This document shows, one piece after another, positions 43,865 to 52,940 of a DNA stretch of 64,000 bases (its first letter is position 1; the number at the start of each line of letters is the position of its first letter). The notes under the pieces were generated by a model. It saw only the letters and a program-made list of their open reading frames with translations, was not told the origin of the DNA and did not search any database. The position numbers and the translations under genes are program-made. The stretch lies in the NCBI GenBank assembly GCA_963738835.1, contig CAVTYH010000002.1, forward strand, positions 372,001-436,000, written 5' to 3'. The stretch is from CAVTYH01 sp963738835. GTDB lineage: Bacteria > Planctomycetota > Planctomycetia > Pirellulales > JADZDJ01.

Positions 43865-43934
43865 CGAGCTGAGGGGCAACCCTCAAGCTCGCCCCTTCGT
43901 AGGTACCTGCCCCACCTGCGAAGGGTTCTTTTTT
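43865..43934 (+). ncRNA. Candidate small RNA (~70 nt, two hairpins)
   Basis: Hairpin 1: CGAGCT and GAGGG pair with CCCTC and AGCTCG across a GCAA tetraloop, with one bulged A (43865-43891). Hairpin 2 is the terminator at 43893-43934. No open frame of note is on this strand and the nearest gene downstream starts 450 nt later. A promoter lies at 43830-43858. The family was not recognised. Confidence 0.5.
43893..43934 (+). terminator. Rho-independent terminator
   Basis: CCCTTCGTAGGT (43893-43904) pairs with ACCTGCGAAGGG (43914-43925) over 12 positions, one of them G-U, with a 9-nt loop, and is followed by TTCTTTTTT. Strong for plus-strand transcription. Confidence 0.8.
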
Positions 43935-44347
43935 GCATCCTGTTATTTCAGAAGCTTAATTTGGACAGGTGCGGCTGAACTCCAGCTCTGTTGGATGACC
44001 TGAACTCTTCGGCCCAAGTCGCAGGCGCGGGCAGGTTTCGCATTTTTTCTGAGCGATCCTGCCCAATCGCTGCGACCAAAATCTTACAGAACTTTCTTGT
44101 AGCTCCGACTTCGGATCGATAACATGATGGGGCCGATTCGTTGACTGTAAACGAATTGCTTGCCGTCGAAATTGACCGGGGACTCGATGGTGTTGGGGAA
44201 ATGTGCGACGCCACGACTACCGATAAAACGTCGGTTCAAAGCGCGTAGGTTTTGTCGTTCATCTTGATTGGGGATATCTAATTGGCCGGCGGTGAGAGAG
44301 GAACGCGTCATCGCTTCTGTAGCCGTGCTTCGTACGTTTCAAGTAGC

Positions 44348-44369
44348 CGCGATTTCCTAAGAAATCGCG
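44348..44369. promoter_or_regulatory. Perfect hairpin in the leader of the first DUF1559 gene
   Basis: CGCGATTTC-CTAA-GAAATCGCG, a 9-bp stem with a 4-nt loop, 18 nt before the start codon. The purine-rich GGGGGG at 44375-44380 behind it may serve in initiation. It could affect translation. Apart from this and the candidate small RNA, the 43681-44386 spacer shows no gene. Confidence 0.45.
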
Positions 44370-44386
44370 CGTTAGGGGGGATTACC

Positions 44387-45492
44387 ATGTCACGTCGCCG
44401 CACGATGGGGTTTACGCTCGTCGAACTTTTGGTCGTCATCGCCATCATTGGCATTCTGATCGCGCTCTTGTTGCCCGCCATTCAGTCGGCACGGGAAGCC
44501 TCACGGCTTACGCAGTGCAAAAACAATTTGCGCCAAATCGGCCTGGCGGTGCAGAATCATATTAACACCCAAAAGTTTTTCCCGACCGGCGGCTGGGGCT
44601 ACTATTGGGTCGGCGATCCAGATCGAGGATTCGACAAACGGCAATGCGGAGGTTGGGCCTACAACATCTTGCCGTACCTGGAAGAAAAAGCGATCCACGA
44701 TATGGGCAAGGGCCTTTCTTATGGCGGCACAAACACGGGTCCGAAAAGCCGCGCGCTGGGGCAAATGATGTCGATGCCCGCGCGCACATTTCAGTGCCCG
44801 ACGCGGCGTACCGAAACCCCAGTATATCCCATGGTCTACGGCACAGTCGTCAGCCAGTTCCGTAATGTGGACGCCAGTCTAGTGGGCGGTGGTGCTGTGA
44901 ATCCGCCTTTGGTCGCGCGCGGCGACTACGCAATCAATTGCGGCGACCAGGCAATTAACCAAAACGGTGGTGGCCAGCCGGGCAGCGTCGCAGAGATGGA
45001 CACCTACAGTGGCTGGTCAAATGCCGACAATCCTGCGACCCCGAGCATTTATTGCACGGGGATCTCCTATTACCGCAGCATGGTGCCAATTCGCTGGGTG
45101 AAAGATGGCCTCTCGTACACGTACTTGGTCGGCGAGAAATTCTTGTACAGCGATCAGTATGGTTCCGGCCTGGATGGCGCCGACAATGAATTCTTGTTTA
45201 CCGGTTGGGACAACGATTTGTATCGCTCGGGCGGCGTGGATTACTCGGGCGGACCACCGTCAAACACTACGCCTACCCCGGCCAATCGGGCGCCGCTTCA
45301 CGACACAATTCGAATCAACGGCGACGATGGCACGGTTGCGAATGAGGGCAATCTGTGGGGCAGCGCCACCCGGCTGCATTTAATATGGTTTTCTGTGATG
45401 CGTCGGTGCACACGGTGCCCTACGGAATCGATTTGCTGCTGCACCGTCGCTTGCACAACCGAGCCGACGGCGCATCGGTCACCCCTCCATAA
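44387..45492 (+). CDS. DUF1559 domain pseudopilin-like protein, reading frame interrupted near the end
   Basis: ATG 44387, MSRRRTMGFTLVELLVVIAI: prepilin leader plus hydrophobic helix as in type II secretion pseudopilins. LLPAIQSAREASRLTQCKNN is the DUF1559 hallmark. Near 45372 one base is missing; restoring it gives HPAAFNMVFCDASVHTVPYG, the usual DUF1559 ending, with stop TAA at 45490-45492. The H-x-G-D region lies in the last third. Planctomycetes encode many such proteins; the function is unclear. Confidence 0.85.
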
Positions 45493-45723
45493 CCGGCTGC
45501 CAGGGCGTGGCGCGGCTTTGCTTGTGCAGTCCAAGCCGGCATGTTTGCCCTGAAAGTGACCTTGTATAAGTCGCTGATCTGCTTGACGTTCTAAGCCCAT
45601 CGCACTACGATTCGGGCTGTGAAATGGCGCCTGTCGCCATTTTTATTTAGCGGGGCTTGTGACAATATTCACAAAGTCGCCGACCCACCGCTGGCTCGGC
45701 ACGAAACTTGAACCGGGTGCATT

Positions 45724-46135
45724 GTGGCGACCTTCGTTCCGATTCTGCTGTTTATCGTCGTGGCGACCGCTGTGAGTTGCGCCATGCTCGCCGCGCCCGG
45801 TTGCTTGCGCCCGGAAACGCACCTTAGTCAAGGAAATGCCGTACGAAAGCGGCATGGACCCCATTCACGATGCACGCCGCCGATTTGCGGTGCGGTTTCA
45901 TCTGGTGGCGATCGCGTTTTTGGTGTTCGATGTGGAGTTGTTGTTTTTGTATCCCTGGGCCGTAGCCACCCAGCACAGCGCCAGTGCCGATGCCCCGCGG
46001 GGCATCGATATGGCGGTGGCCGATGGCTGGGTTGGCAGTCGCGGGCTGGTTTTTGCCGGCGCGATGGTGTTCATTCTGCTAGTGGTGCTCGGCTTCGCTT
46101 ACGACTGGCGAAAGGGAATTTTCAAATGGCGTTAG
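45724..46135 (+). CDS. nuoA: NADH-quinone oxidoreductase subunit A, reading frame interrupted
   Basis: GTG 45724 starts MATFVPILLFIVVATAVSCA (helix 1). Near 45815 the frame must shift by one to reach MPYESGMDPIHDARRRFAVR, the conserved YESG motif, then FHLVAIAFLVFDVELLFLYP and a third helix. The end at TAG 46133-46135 overlaps the nuoB start. Subunit A is an inner-membrane part of complex I next to the quinone site. Confidence 0.85.
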
Positions 46136-46719
46136 AGCTGCCCGAAAATGTGGTGGTCAGCAAGCTCGACGCGCTGGCCAGTTGGTGTCGCAAAAACAGT
46201 TTATGGCCCATGCCCTTCGCCACGGCCTGCTGCGGCATTGAGCTGATGGCCACCGGCGCCAGCAAACACGACATTGCCCGCTTCGGCGCCGAGGTGTTTC
46301 GGTTCAGCCCCCGGCAATGCGACCTGATGATTGTCGCCGGCCGCGTGGTAATGAAAATGCTGCCGGTGCTGCAGCGCATTTGGCAGCAGATGAACGAGCC
46401 GAAATGGTGTATCTCGATGGGGGCCTGCACCAGTACCGGCGGCGTGTTCGACACCTACTGCGTGGTGCAAGGTATCGACCGATTCATTCCCGTCGATATG
46501 TACGTGCCCGGCTGCCCGCCCCGGCCGGAGCAACTGATTCAATCGATCATCGATTTGCAAGACAAAATCCAGCGCGAAGGGACTCTCGGCGGCCGGGAAT
46601 TTTCCACCCGAGCGCGACAGGAATCGAAGCGTGCCCTAATCGAACTGCCGGTGCTACCGCTGGTCGATAGCGCGCGGAATCCCGTCGTTTGGAGAAGTGA
46701 AGTTAGCAGTCGCAATTGA
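46126..46719 (+). CDS. nuoB: NADH-quinone oxidoreductase subunit B
   Basis: 197 residues from ATG 46126. The N2 cluster ligands are visible: tandem Cys in ATACCGIELMA (as ACCGI), CDLMI, MGACTSTGGVF and YVPGCPPRPEQL. This carries electrons from the peripheral arm to quinone. An upstream in-frame extension merely reads the nuoA region in the wrong frame. The C-terminal 40 residues beyond the core are poorly conserved. Confidence 0.93.
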   Translation: MALELPENVVVSKLDALASWCRKNSLWPMPFATACCGIELMATGASKHDIARFGAEVFRFSPRQCDLMIVAGRVVMKMLPVLQRIWQQMNEPKWCISMGACTSTGGVFDTYCVVQGIDRFIPVDMYVPGCPPRPEQLIQSIIDLQDKIQREGTLGGREFSTRARQESKRALIELPVLPLVDSARNPVVWRSEVSSRN

Positions 46720-46734
46720 ACGCGGATTTACATC

Positions 46735-47235
46735 ATGAAGCCCGACGCCGCCACCATCGACGCTTTGACTGGCAAGTTTCCGCAGGTCAAAACCAGTGAG
46801 TTTCGCGGCGATGTGCGTGCCGTTGTGCCGGCCGGGCAAATCTTCGATGTGCTGTCGTTTCTGAAAATCGAGCGCGGGTTCGATTTTCTTTTGGACGTCA
46901 CCTGCGTCGATTATCTGAATTACCGCGGTGCGACCGATCGGTTTGGATTGGTCTATTTGCTCACCAACATCGTGACGAACGAACGCTTGACCGTCCGCAC
47001 ATTCTTGAACGAGCCGGAATTAACCGTGCCGAGCGTCACGCCGCTGTGGGAAGGCGCGAACTGGCTGGAGCGCGAAGTGTTCGACATGTTCGGCATCCGC
47101 TTCGAAGGCCATCCCGATTTGCGCCGCATTTTGCTGCCGGAAGAATTCGCCGCTTTCCCACTGCGCAAAGATTACCCACTGCAAGGCCGCGGCGAGCGAC
47201 ATAACTTCCCCGTGCTGACGAGAGAAAACGCGTGA
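46735..47235 (+). CDS. nuoC: NADH-quinone oxidoreductase subunit C
   Basis: 166 residues. Core segments LLDVTCVDYLNYRGATDRFG, VYLLTNIVTNERLTVRTFLN and LEREVFDMFGIRFEGHPDLR followed by RILLPEEFAAFPLRKDYPLQ are the 30-kDa subunit signature. Stand-alone form, not fused to NuoD. It starts 15 nt after nuoB. Confidence 0.93.
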   Translation: MKPDAATIDALTGKFPQVKTSEFRGDVRAVVPAGQIFDVLSFLKIERGFDFLLDVTCVDYLNYRGATDRFGLVYLLTNIVTNERLTVRTFLNEPELTVPSVTPLWEGANWLEREVFDMFGIRFEGHPDLRRILLPEEFAAFPLRKDYPLQGRGERHNFPVLTRENA

Positions 47236-47274
47236 TTTTTGCAAACGACTGATAAAGTTGGAGAGACCAATGCA

Positions 47275-47406
47275 AATGACGAATGACGAAGCACGAATGA
47301 CGAATGAATGACCAAATTCCAATGACCAAATTGTGGCTGATTCCACGAGCATTGGAATTTGGAGCTTGGATTTTTTTTCGTCATCCGAATTTCGTCATTC
47401 GTCATT
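47275..47406. repeat. Nested inverted repeats between nuoC and nuoD
   Basis: AATGACGAATGACGAA (47275-47290) faces TTCGTCATTCGTCATT (47391-47406); inside, CCAAATTCCAAT (47312-47323) faces ATTGGAATTTGG (47351-47362), both perfect. The element fills the nuoC-nuoD gap of 180 nt. Related ATGACGAATGA is found before nuoE (about 48644). Confidence 0.75.
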
Positions 47407-47414
47407 GATCCGCC

Positions 47415-48638
47415 ATGCCCCTCGCTCCCATTGAACCCGCCGAGATCGCCGAGGCCGAAGCCCAGGATTACCTCTGGACGCTCAACTTCGGGCCGCAGCA
47501 TCCGGCTACGCACACCACGTTGCGCATCGTGCTGAAGCTTGACGGCGAACGGGTGATCGAGGCCTTGCCCGACATCGGCTATTTGCACTCGGGCTTCGAA
47601 AAAATCGGCGAGCATCTGAATTACAACCAGTACGTGACCGTCACCGACCGCATGAATTACATCTCGCCCATGGCCAACAATGTGGCCTGGCACGGGGCGG
47701 TCGAAAAACTGCTCGGGCTGGAACTGACGAAGCGCTGCCAATACATCCGCGTCATCATCGCCGAGCTTTCGCGCATCAGCGATCATCTGTTGTGCAACGG
47801 CGCCGCCGGTTTGGATACCGGTGCGTTCACCTATTTCCTGTATGCGTTTTACCAGCGGGAAGTGCTGTACGACATTTTCGAGACGCTCTGCGGCGCTCGG
47901 TTCACCAATAGTTACACGCGCACTGGCGGGCTGATGTACGACATGACGCCGCTGGTGATCGAAAAGATTCGCACGTTTTGCAAAAACTTCCCGAAGACAA
48001 TCGCTGACATGGAGCGGCTGCTCAACCGCAACAAGATTTTCATCGACCGCACGAAAGACGTCGGCGTGCTCTCGAAGGAAGAAGCAATCAACCGCAGTAC
48101 CAGCGGGCCAATTGCCCGAGCCAGCGGCGTGCCGCGCAACTTGCGAAAAGACGCACCGTATTTGGCGTATCCAGATTTCGATTTCCAAGTCTGCTGCTCG
48201 AAAGCCGGCGATTCCTACGCCCGGTATCTGGTGCGGATGGAAGAGATGAAGCAGAGTTTGCGAATTGTGGAGCAAGCGATCGAGAATTTGCCCAGCGGCC
48301 CTATCAACGTCGGCATCGACCAGCGCGTGGCGTTTCCCGACAAGCGGCAGGTGTATTCGACGATCGAAGGTACCATTTCGCACTTCGAGTTGCAGATGAG
48401 CAATCGCGGCTTCGAAGTGCCGCATGAAGAAGTGTACGCGGCCATCGAAGCGCCCAACGGCGAGTTGGGCTTTTACCTTGCCGGCGACGGCAGCGAAGTG
48501 GCCTATCGAGCCCGTTGCCGGCCGCCGTCGTTCATCCACTTCGCCATTTTTCCGTACCTGATTAAAGGGCACACGCTCAGCGACATCGTGGCGGTGCTGG
48601 GGAGTCTGAACATTATCGCGGCGGAACTGGACCGTTGA
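47415..48638 (+). CDS. nuoD: NADH-quinone oxidoreductase subunit D
   Basis: 407 residues. FGPQHPATHTTLRIVLKLDG, IGYLHSGFEKIGEHLNYNQY (usually YLHRGxEK), RVIIAELSRISDHLLC, and the C-terminal FAIFPYLIKGHTLSDIVAVL with SLNIIAAELDR are diagnostic for the 49-kDa subunit. It forms the quinone cavity with NuoB. A long antisense frame on the other strand is a shadow. Confidence 0.95.
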   Translation: MPLAPIEPAEIAEAEAQDYLWTLNFGPQHPATHTTLRIVLKLDGERVIEALPDIGYLHSGFEKIGEHLNYNQYVTVTDRMNYISPMANNVAWHGAVEKLLGLELTKRCQYIRVIIAELSRISDHLLCNGAAGLDTGAFTYFLYAFYQREVLYDIFETLCGARFTNSYTRTGGLMYDMTPLVIEKIRTFCKNFPKTIADMERLLNRNKIFIDRTKDVGVLSKEEAINRSTSGPIARASGVPRNLRKDAPYLAYPDFDFQVCCSKAGDSYARYLVRMEEMKQSLRIVEQAIENLPSGPINVGIDQRVAFPDKRQVYSTIEGTISHFELQMSNRGFEVPHEEVYAAIEAPNGELGFYLAGDGSEVAYRARCRPPSFIHFAIFPYLIKGHTLSDIVAVLGSLNIIAAELDR

Positions 48639-48655
48639 GAAAGAATGACGAATGA

Positions 48656-49143
48656 TTGCAAAACAGCGACATCCTGACTGACGAAATGGTTGCCGAAATC
48701 ACGGCGCTATTTCCGCGCTATCCCACCAAGCAGGCGGTCACGCTGCCGGCGCTGCACATCGTGAACGACAAGTTGCGCTATGTGCCATTGGAAGCGGTCG
48801 TCGAGATTGCCGAGCTGCTCGATTTAGCCCCGGCAGTGGTGCAAGACACGCTTTCGTTCTACGGCATGTTCAAGCAAGACCAACCCGGCGGCAAGGTGCG
48901 GGCCTGGGTGTGCCGGTCGATCAGTTGCGCCTGCGCGGCGGCGAGGAAGTTTTGTCGCACATGTGTCATCAGGCCGGCATCAAACCGGGCGAAACTACGG
49001 GGGATGGCACGCTCACGTTGGAATTCGCCGAATGTCTAGGCGCGTGCGAATACGCCCCGTGCATGTTGGCGTGCGAAACATTGCACAAAGATTTGACGAA
49101 TGAAAAGGTTGATGCGTTTTTGAGGGCAGTGGCGGCCGAATGA
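48656..49143 (+). CDS. nuoE: NADH-quinone oxidoreductase subunit E, reading frame interrupted
   Basis: TTG 48656 starts QNSDILTDEMVAEITALFP; ATG 48680 region (MVAEIT) is an alternative. Near 48925 a missing C in TTGCGCCTGCG breaks the frame. Restored: WVCRSISCALRGGEEVL, then ECLGACEYAPCMLAC, which supply the four Cys of the N1a [2Fe-2S] cluster. The C-terminal part reads to TGA 49141-49143. The unit passes electrons from FMN. Confidence 0.87.
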
Positions 49144-49158
49144 GAATTCATCAATCCA

Positions 49159-49259
49159 TTTAGCCCTGGGTCAATGACCTAGGGCAAATCGCCATCCAAT
49201 TTCAATGAACAAACGATCGTGTAACCCGCTTTGCCCCCGGTCATTGACCAGGGGCTAAA
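49159..49259. repeat. Two inverted copies of a palindromic repeat before nuoF
   Basis: Copy 1 at 49159-49188 (TTTAGCCCTGGGTCAATGAC, then CTAGGGCAAA) and copy 2 at 49230-49259 (TTTGCCCCCGGTCATTGACC, then AGGGGCTAAA) are reverse complements of each other with few mismatches; each is also internally palindromic around GGTCAATGACC. Copy 2 ends on the first base of the nuoF start codon (ATG 49259). Confidence 0.75.
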
Positions 49260-50628
49260 TGAAGAGCAGCACCGTGCAAAAGTCCGAACCCGTTTTACTC
49301 GCGCAAGTTGGCAAGCCCGAAAGTTGGACGCTGCGCGCCTACGAAGCCGCGGGCGGATACAAAGCGCTGCGTAAAGTCGTCAAAGAATTAACGCCGGTGC
49401 AAGTGATCGAGCAAGTCAAAGCCAGCGGTTTGCGCGGCCGCGGCGGGGCCGGCTTCCCCACCGGGCTAAAATGGACGTTCTTGCCCAAAGAGCATCCTGG
49501 CCCGATTTACATGTGCATCAATGCAGATGAGAGCGAGCCCGGCACGTTCAACAACCGCATTCTGATGGAAGACGATCCGCACCAGGTGATCGAAGGCATC
49601 ATTCTTTCTTGCTACGCCACGCGGGCCACCACGGCATATTTGTATTTGCGGTATGAATACCCGCTGTGTTGGAAGCGGCTGCAGGTGCGCTCGATGAATG
49701 CTATGCGAAAAAGCTGCTGGGCAAAAACATTCTCGGCAGCGAATTTTCGCTCGACATTTTCCTGCACAAAGGCGCGGCCGCGTACATCTGTGGTGAAGAG
49801 ACGGGGCTGATCGAAAGTCTCGAAGGCAAGCGGGCCTGGCCGCGCATCAAACCGCCGTTTCCGGCCGTGGAAGGCGCGTTCCGCAAGCCGACGGTGGTGA
49901 ACAACATCGAAACCGTGGCCTGCGTCACGCACATCATGGCCCGCGGCGTCGAGTGGTTCAAATCGATGGGCGTGCCGCCGGACCCCAACAATCCGCGCGA
50001 TGCCGGCAGCTACGGTCCGAAGCTTTATTGCTTAAGCGGCCACGTGAACAAGCCTGGCTGCTATGAAGGTCCGCTGGGCATCACCTGTCGCGAGTTGATC
50101 GACGAATTCGGCGGCGGCGTGTGGAAAAATCGCCAAGGCAAAGCGGCCATTCCCGGCGGCATCAGCATGGGTTTGCTCACCGAGAAAGAATTCGACACAA
50201 AGCTCGATTTCAACGCTCTCGGCAAAGTCGGCTGCCTTGGTCTCGGCACGGCCGCGGTCGTGGTGATGGACGAAACCGTCTCGATGATCGATTTTCTGTA
50301 CAACAGTTGCCGCTTCTTCCAGCACGAAAGCTGCGGCCAATGCACGCCGTGCCGTGAAGGAACTTCCTGGGCACTGCGGATGCTGGAGCGCATTCGAGCC
50401 GGCAAAGGACGCATCAAAGATCTCGATCTGCTCTTGGAAATTGGCGATTCCATCGGCATCATTCCCGGCACCACCATCTGCGGACTGGCCGACGGCGCCG
50501 CCTGGCCCATCAAAAACGCCATCCGCAAATTCCGCGGCGAGTTCGAAGACTACATCAAGCGAACCAACCCCGGCGGTTACGCCGTGACCGAGCCCGTGCC
50601 GGCGCTGCCAATTCTGGCGGCCCATTGA
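49259..50628 (+). CDS. nuoF: NADH-quinone oxidoreductase subunit F, reading frame interrupted
   Basis: ATG 49259. The first part holds the FMN/NADH site: SGLRGRGGAGFPTGLKWTFL and CINADESEPGTFNNRILMED. Near 49665 one base is missing; the second part continues VLEAAAGALDECYAKKLLG, then AYICGEETGLIESLEGKRAW, and the N3 [4Fe-4S] motif SCGQCTPCREGT with TTICGLADGAAW. About 455 residues in total, normal for NuoF. It is the entry point for NADH electrons. Confidence 0.92.
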
Positions 50629-50632
50629 GCCA

Positions 50633-50708
50633 GGGTCGAAGAGTCGAAAAGCAGCGGACAGGATTCTTGCAATCCTTTTTGACTTTTGGACTCTTCGACT
50701 CTTCGACC
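50633..50708. repeat. Inverted repeat GTCGAAGAGTC with inner hairpin after nuoF
   Basis: GGGTCGAAGAGTCGAAAAG (50633-50651) faces CGACTCTTCGACCC (50695-50708). Inside lies AGGATT-CTTGC-AATCCT followed by TTTT (50660-50680), a weak terminator-like hairpin. The same outer repeat occurs at 55626-55640 with a partner at about 55782-55801, and singly at 27765-27785. Confidence 0.7.
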
Positions 50709-50778
50709 CATTTGGGGAATCGTGCTAGAGTTATGGAGATCTCTTGCCAGCAACATTTCCCAACCCTAGCGTGCTTCT

Positions 50779-52014
50779 GTGCAAGTTGTTTTATTTGAAG
50801 ACGACCGAGTTTCGCAGCTTGACCCGGTAGCGGCTGCCGAGCCGGCCTTTGCCGTCACCTGCGGCAGTTACAAGCTGGTGTATCTGGAACGCAGTCTCGG
50901 GCCGGCTCTCAGCGTGCTGCGAAAGCATCTGCGCCCGGTGGAAGCCGCCACATATCCGGACCGCGTACCGGCCGGCAAACCGCTGACCGGCTCGGTGCTG
51001 TTTGTGAACGCGCGGATGGTGCCGTCGGTGACGGTCAAGGCGCGGCTCAAAGCGCTGGCCGACGCCGGTCGAGAAGGCATCGTCACGAGCGGCGAAAGCG
51101 TTGCCGCCGCGATCGTCAGTCGTGGGCCAATCCAACTGGCCGCCGACCAAGATCCGACCTCGCTGGTAGCGCTCATCAAATCGTTCAATCTCCCGCCGCT
51201 AGCCGCCGATCTGCCGCTGCTGGAGTATCCGCACGATTTGCTCCGGCATCACATGGCCTGCTGTCGCGAAAACCTGGAGCATCGAATCCAGCAAGGGGGA
51301 TACAAGGAAGTCCGCGACGGATTGTTTGTGGCCGACAACGTCACGCTCGGCGAACATCTGGTGATCGATTCCAAGAACGGCCCGGTGGTCATCGATCAGG
51401 ACGTCACGATCGGCCCGCTGTGTTTTCTGCGCGGCCCGGTTTACATTGGACCGAAAGCCAAAGTGAACGAACATGCCGCACTGAAAGATGGCGTTTCATT
51501 GGGTCACAACACCAAGGTCGGCGGCGAAGTGGAAGCCTCGATCATCGAACCGTACAGCAACAAGCAGCACCACGGTTTTCTGGGCCACAGTTATGTCGGT
51601 AGTTGGGTGAATCTGGGTGCCGGCACCTCGAACAGCGATTTGAAAAACACCTACGGCATGGTGAGCATGCAGTATGGCGATCGCAAAGTCTTGACCGGCA
51701 TGCAATTCGTCGGCTGTTTTGTGGGCGACTATGTAAAGGCGGCCATCAACACCGGCATTTTCACCGGCAAGACCATCGGCATTTGCAGCATGCTGTACGG
51801 CTTCATCACGGCCAACGTGCCCAGTTTCTGCAACTACGCCAAATCGTTCGGCCAGATTACGAACCTGCCGGTCGAGTTCATGATCGCAAACCAACAGCGC
51901 ATGTTCGCCCGCCGCAGCGTAGAGCAACGCCCCTGTGATGTACAATTAATCCGTGATTTGTACGAAATGGCTCAGTCCCAGCGCAAATTGCCGGACGAGC
52001 CACTGGCGCTGTAA
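50779..52014 (+). CDS. GlmU-family putative sugar nucleotidyltransferase with left-handed beta-helix
   Basis: 411 residues from GTG 50779. The first 190 residues resemble an atypical nucleotidyltransferase (MQVVLFEDDRVSQLDPVAAA, SYKLVYLERSLG, FVNARMVPS). From about 195 hexapeptide repeats of a left-handed beta-helix follow (VVIDQDVTIGPLCFLRGPVY, IGPKAKVNEHAAL, NLGAGTSNSDLKNTYGMVSM). The same two-part arrangement is found in GlmU-like proteins of Bacteroidota and Planctomycetota. The substrate is not proven. Confidence 0.8.
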   Translation: MQVVLFEDDRVSQLDPVAAAEPAFAVTCGSYKLVYLERSLGPALSVLRKHLRPVEAATYPDRVPAGKPLTGSVLFVNARMVPSVTVKARLKALADAGREGIVTSGESVAAAIVSRGPIQLAADQDPTSLVALIKSFNLPPLAADLPLLEYPHDLLRHHMACCRENLEHRIQQGGYKEVRDGLFVADNVTLGEHLVIDSKNGPVVIDQDVTIGPLCFLRGPVYIGPKAKVNEHAALKDGVSLGHNTKVGGEVEASIIEPYSNKQHHGFLGHSYVGSWVNLGAGTSNSDLKNTYGMVSMQYGDRKVLTGMQFVGCFVGDYVKAAINTGIFTGKTIGICSMLYGFITANVPSFCNYAKSFGQITNLPVEFMIANQQRMFARRSVEQRPCDVQLIRDLYEMAQSQRKLPDEPLAL

Positions 52015-52054
52015 CCAAGACAACTATAACGGACGACGGACCACGGACAAGAGA

Positions 52055-52921
52055 ATGAAATTCGCAGAAGCATACGGCCCCGACAAGTTCGGCCTGTCGT
52101 TTGAGTTGTTCCCGCCGAAGACGCCGGCGGGTGAGGAAGTGCTGTGGCGCAACCTTGATGTGCTGATGGCGTTTGAACCAAGTCTGGTTACCTGCACTTA
52201 CGGCGCCGGCGGCAGCACGCGCGACAAAACACTGGAAATCGTGAGCGAGGTTCGCCGCCGTTACGGCTGTAGCGTGGCATCGCATCTGACGTGTGTGGGT
52301 GCTACGGTCGATGATCTGCGCAACTATCTCAAAGCCGCGCAAGATCGCGGGGTAGAAAACATCGTGGCTTTGCGCGGCGATCCGCCGAAGGGTGAAACGT
52401 CGTTCACGGCGGTGGCCGGCGGATTGAAATACGCCAACGAACTGGCGGCCCTTATCCGTCAGGAATTTCCGGTGTTCGGCATTGCCGTGGCGGGCTATCC
52501 TGAAACTCATCAGGAAGCGCCCAGTCCCGAGGCCGATCTAAAGAATCTGGCTCGCAAAGTGGCGACCGGGGGCGATGTGGTGATTACCCAATTGTTTTAT
52601 ATCAACGAAGATTTCTTTCGCTTTCGCGATCGCTGCGCTGAACTCGACATTCGAGTTCCCATTATTCCCGGCATTCTGCCGGTGACGAACTTCGCTCAGG
52701 TGCAGCGCATCACAGCGCTGTGCAAAGCCTGCTTGCCGGAAGAAATGGTGGCCAAACTGCATGCCGCAGGCGACGATGAAGCGGCCCAGTTCGAAATCGG
52801 CGTCGAGTTCGCTACGCGCCAGGTCCGCGAATTGATTGATTCCGGCGTGCCCGGCGTCCACTTCTACGTGCTCAACAAATCACCGGCCACCGTGCGCGTG
52901 CTGCAAGCAGTGCGCGGGTAA
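52055..52921 (+). CDS. metF: Methylenetetrahydrofolate reductase
   Basis: 288 residues from ATG 52055 (MKFAEAYGPDKFGLSFELFP). TIM-barrel motifs: FPPKTPAGEE, VTCTYGAGGSTRDKTLEI, SHLTCVGATVDDLRNYL, IVALRGDPPKGE, QLFYINEDFFRFRDRC, PIIPGILPVTNF, HFYVLNKSPAT. It uses FAD to reduce 5,10-methylene-THF to 5-methyl-THF for methionine synthesis. Confidence 0.93.
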   Translation: MKFAEAYGPDKFGLSFELFPPKTPAGEEVLWRNLDVLMAFEPSLVTCTYGAGGSTRDKTLEIVSEVRRRYGCSVASHLTCVGATVDDLRNYLKAAQDRGVENIVALRGDPPKGETSFTAVAGGLKYANELAALIRQEFPVFGIAVAGYPETHQEAPSPEADLKNLARKVATGGDVVITQLFYINEDFFRFRDRCAELDIRVPIIPGILPVTNFAQVQRITALCKACLPEEMVAKLHAAGDDEAAQFEIGVEFATRQVRELIDSGVPGVHFYVLNKSPATVRVLQAVRG

Positions 52922-52940
52922 GCCACCGCACATGGCTGTG

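Noticed and set aside
45724..46719. Single NuoA-NuoB fusion protein
   Set aside because: The frame joining them reads nuoA in the wrong frame; the true nuoA continues in another frame and ends over the nuoB start.
47172..48572. 466-codon open frame antisense to nuoD
   Set aside because: It is fully opposite nuoD with no domain; GC-rich codon bias of the real gene keeps the complementary frame open.
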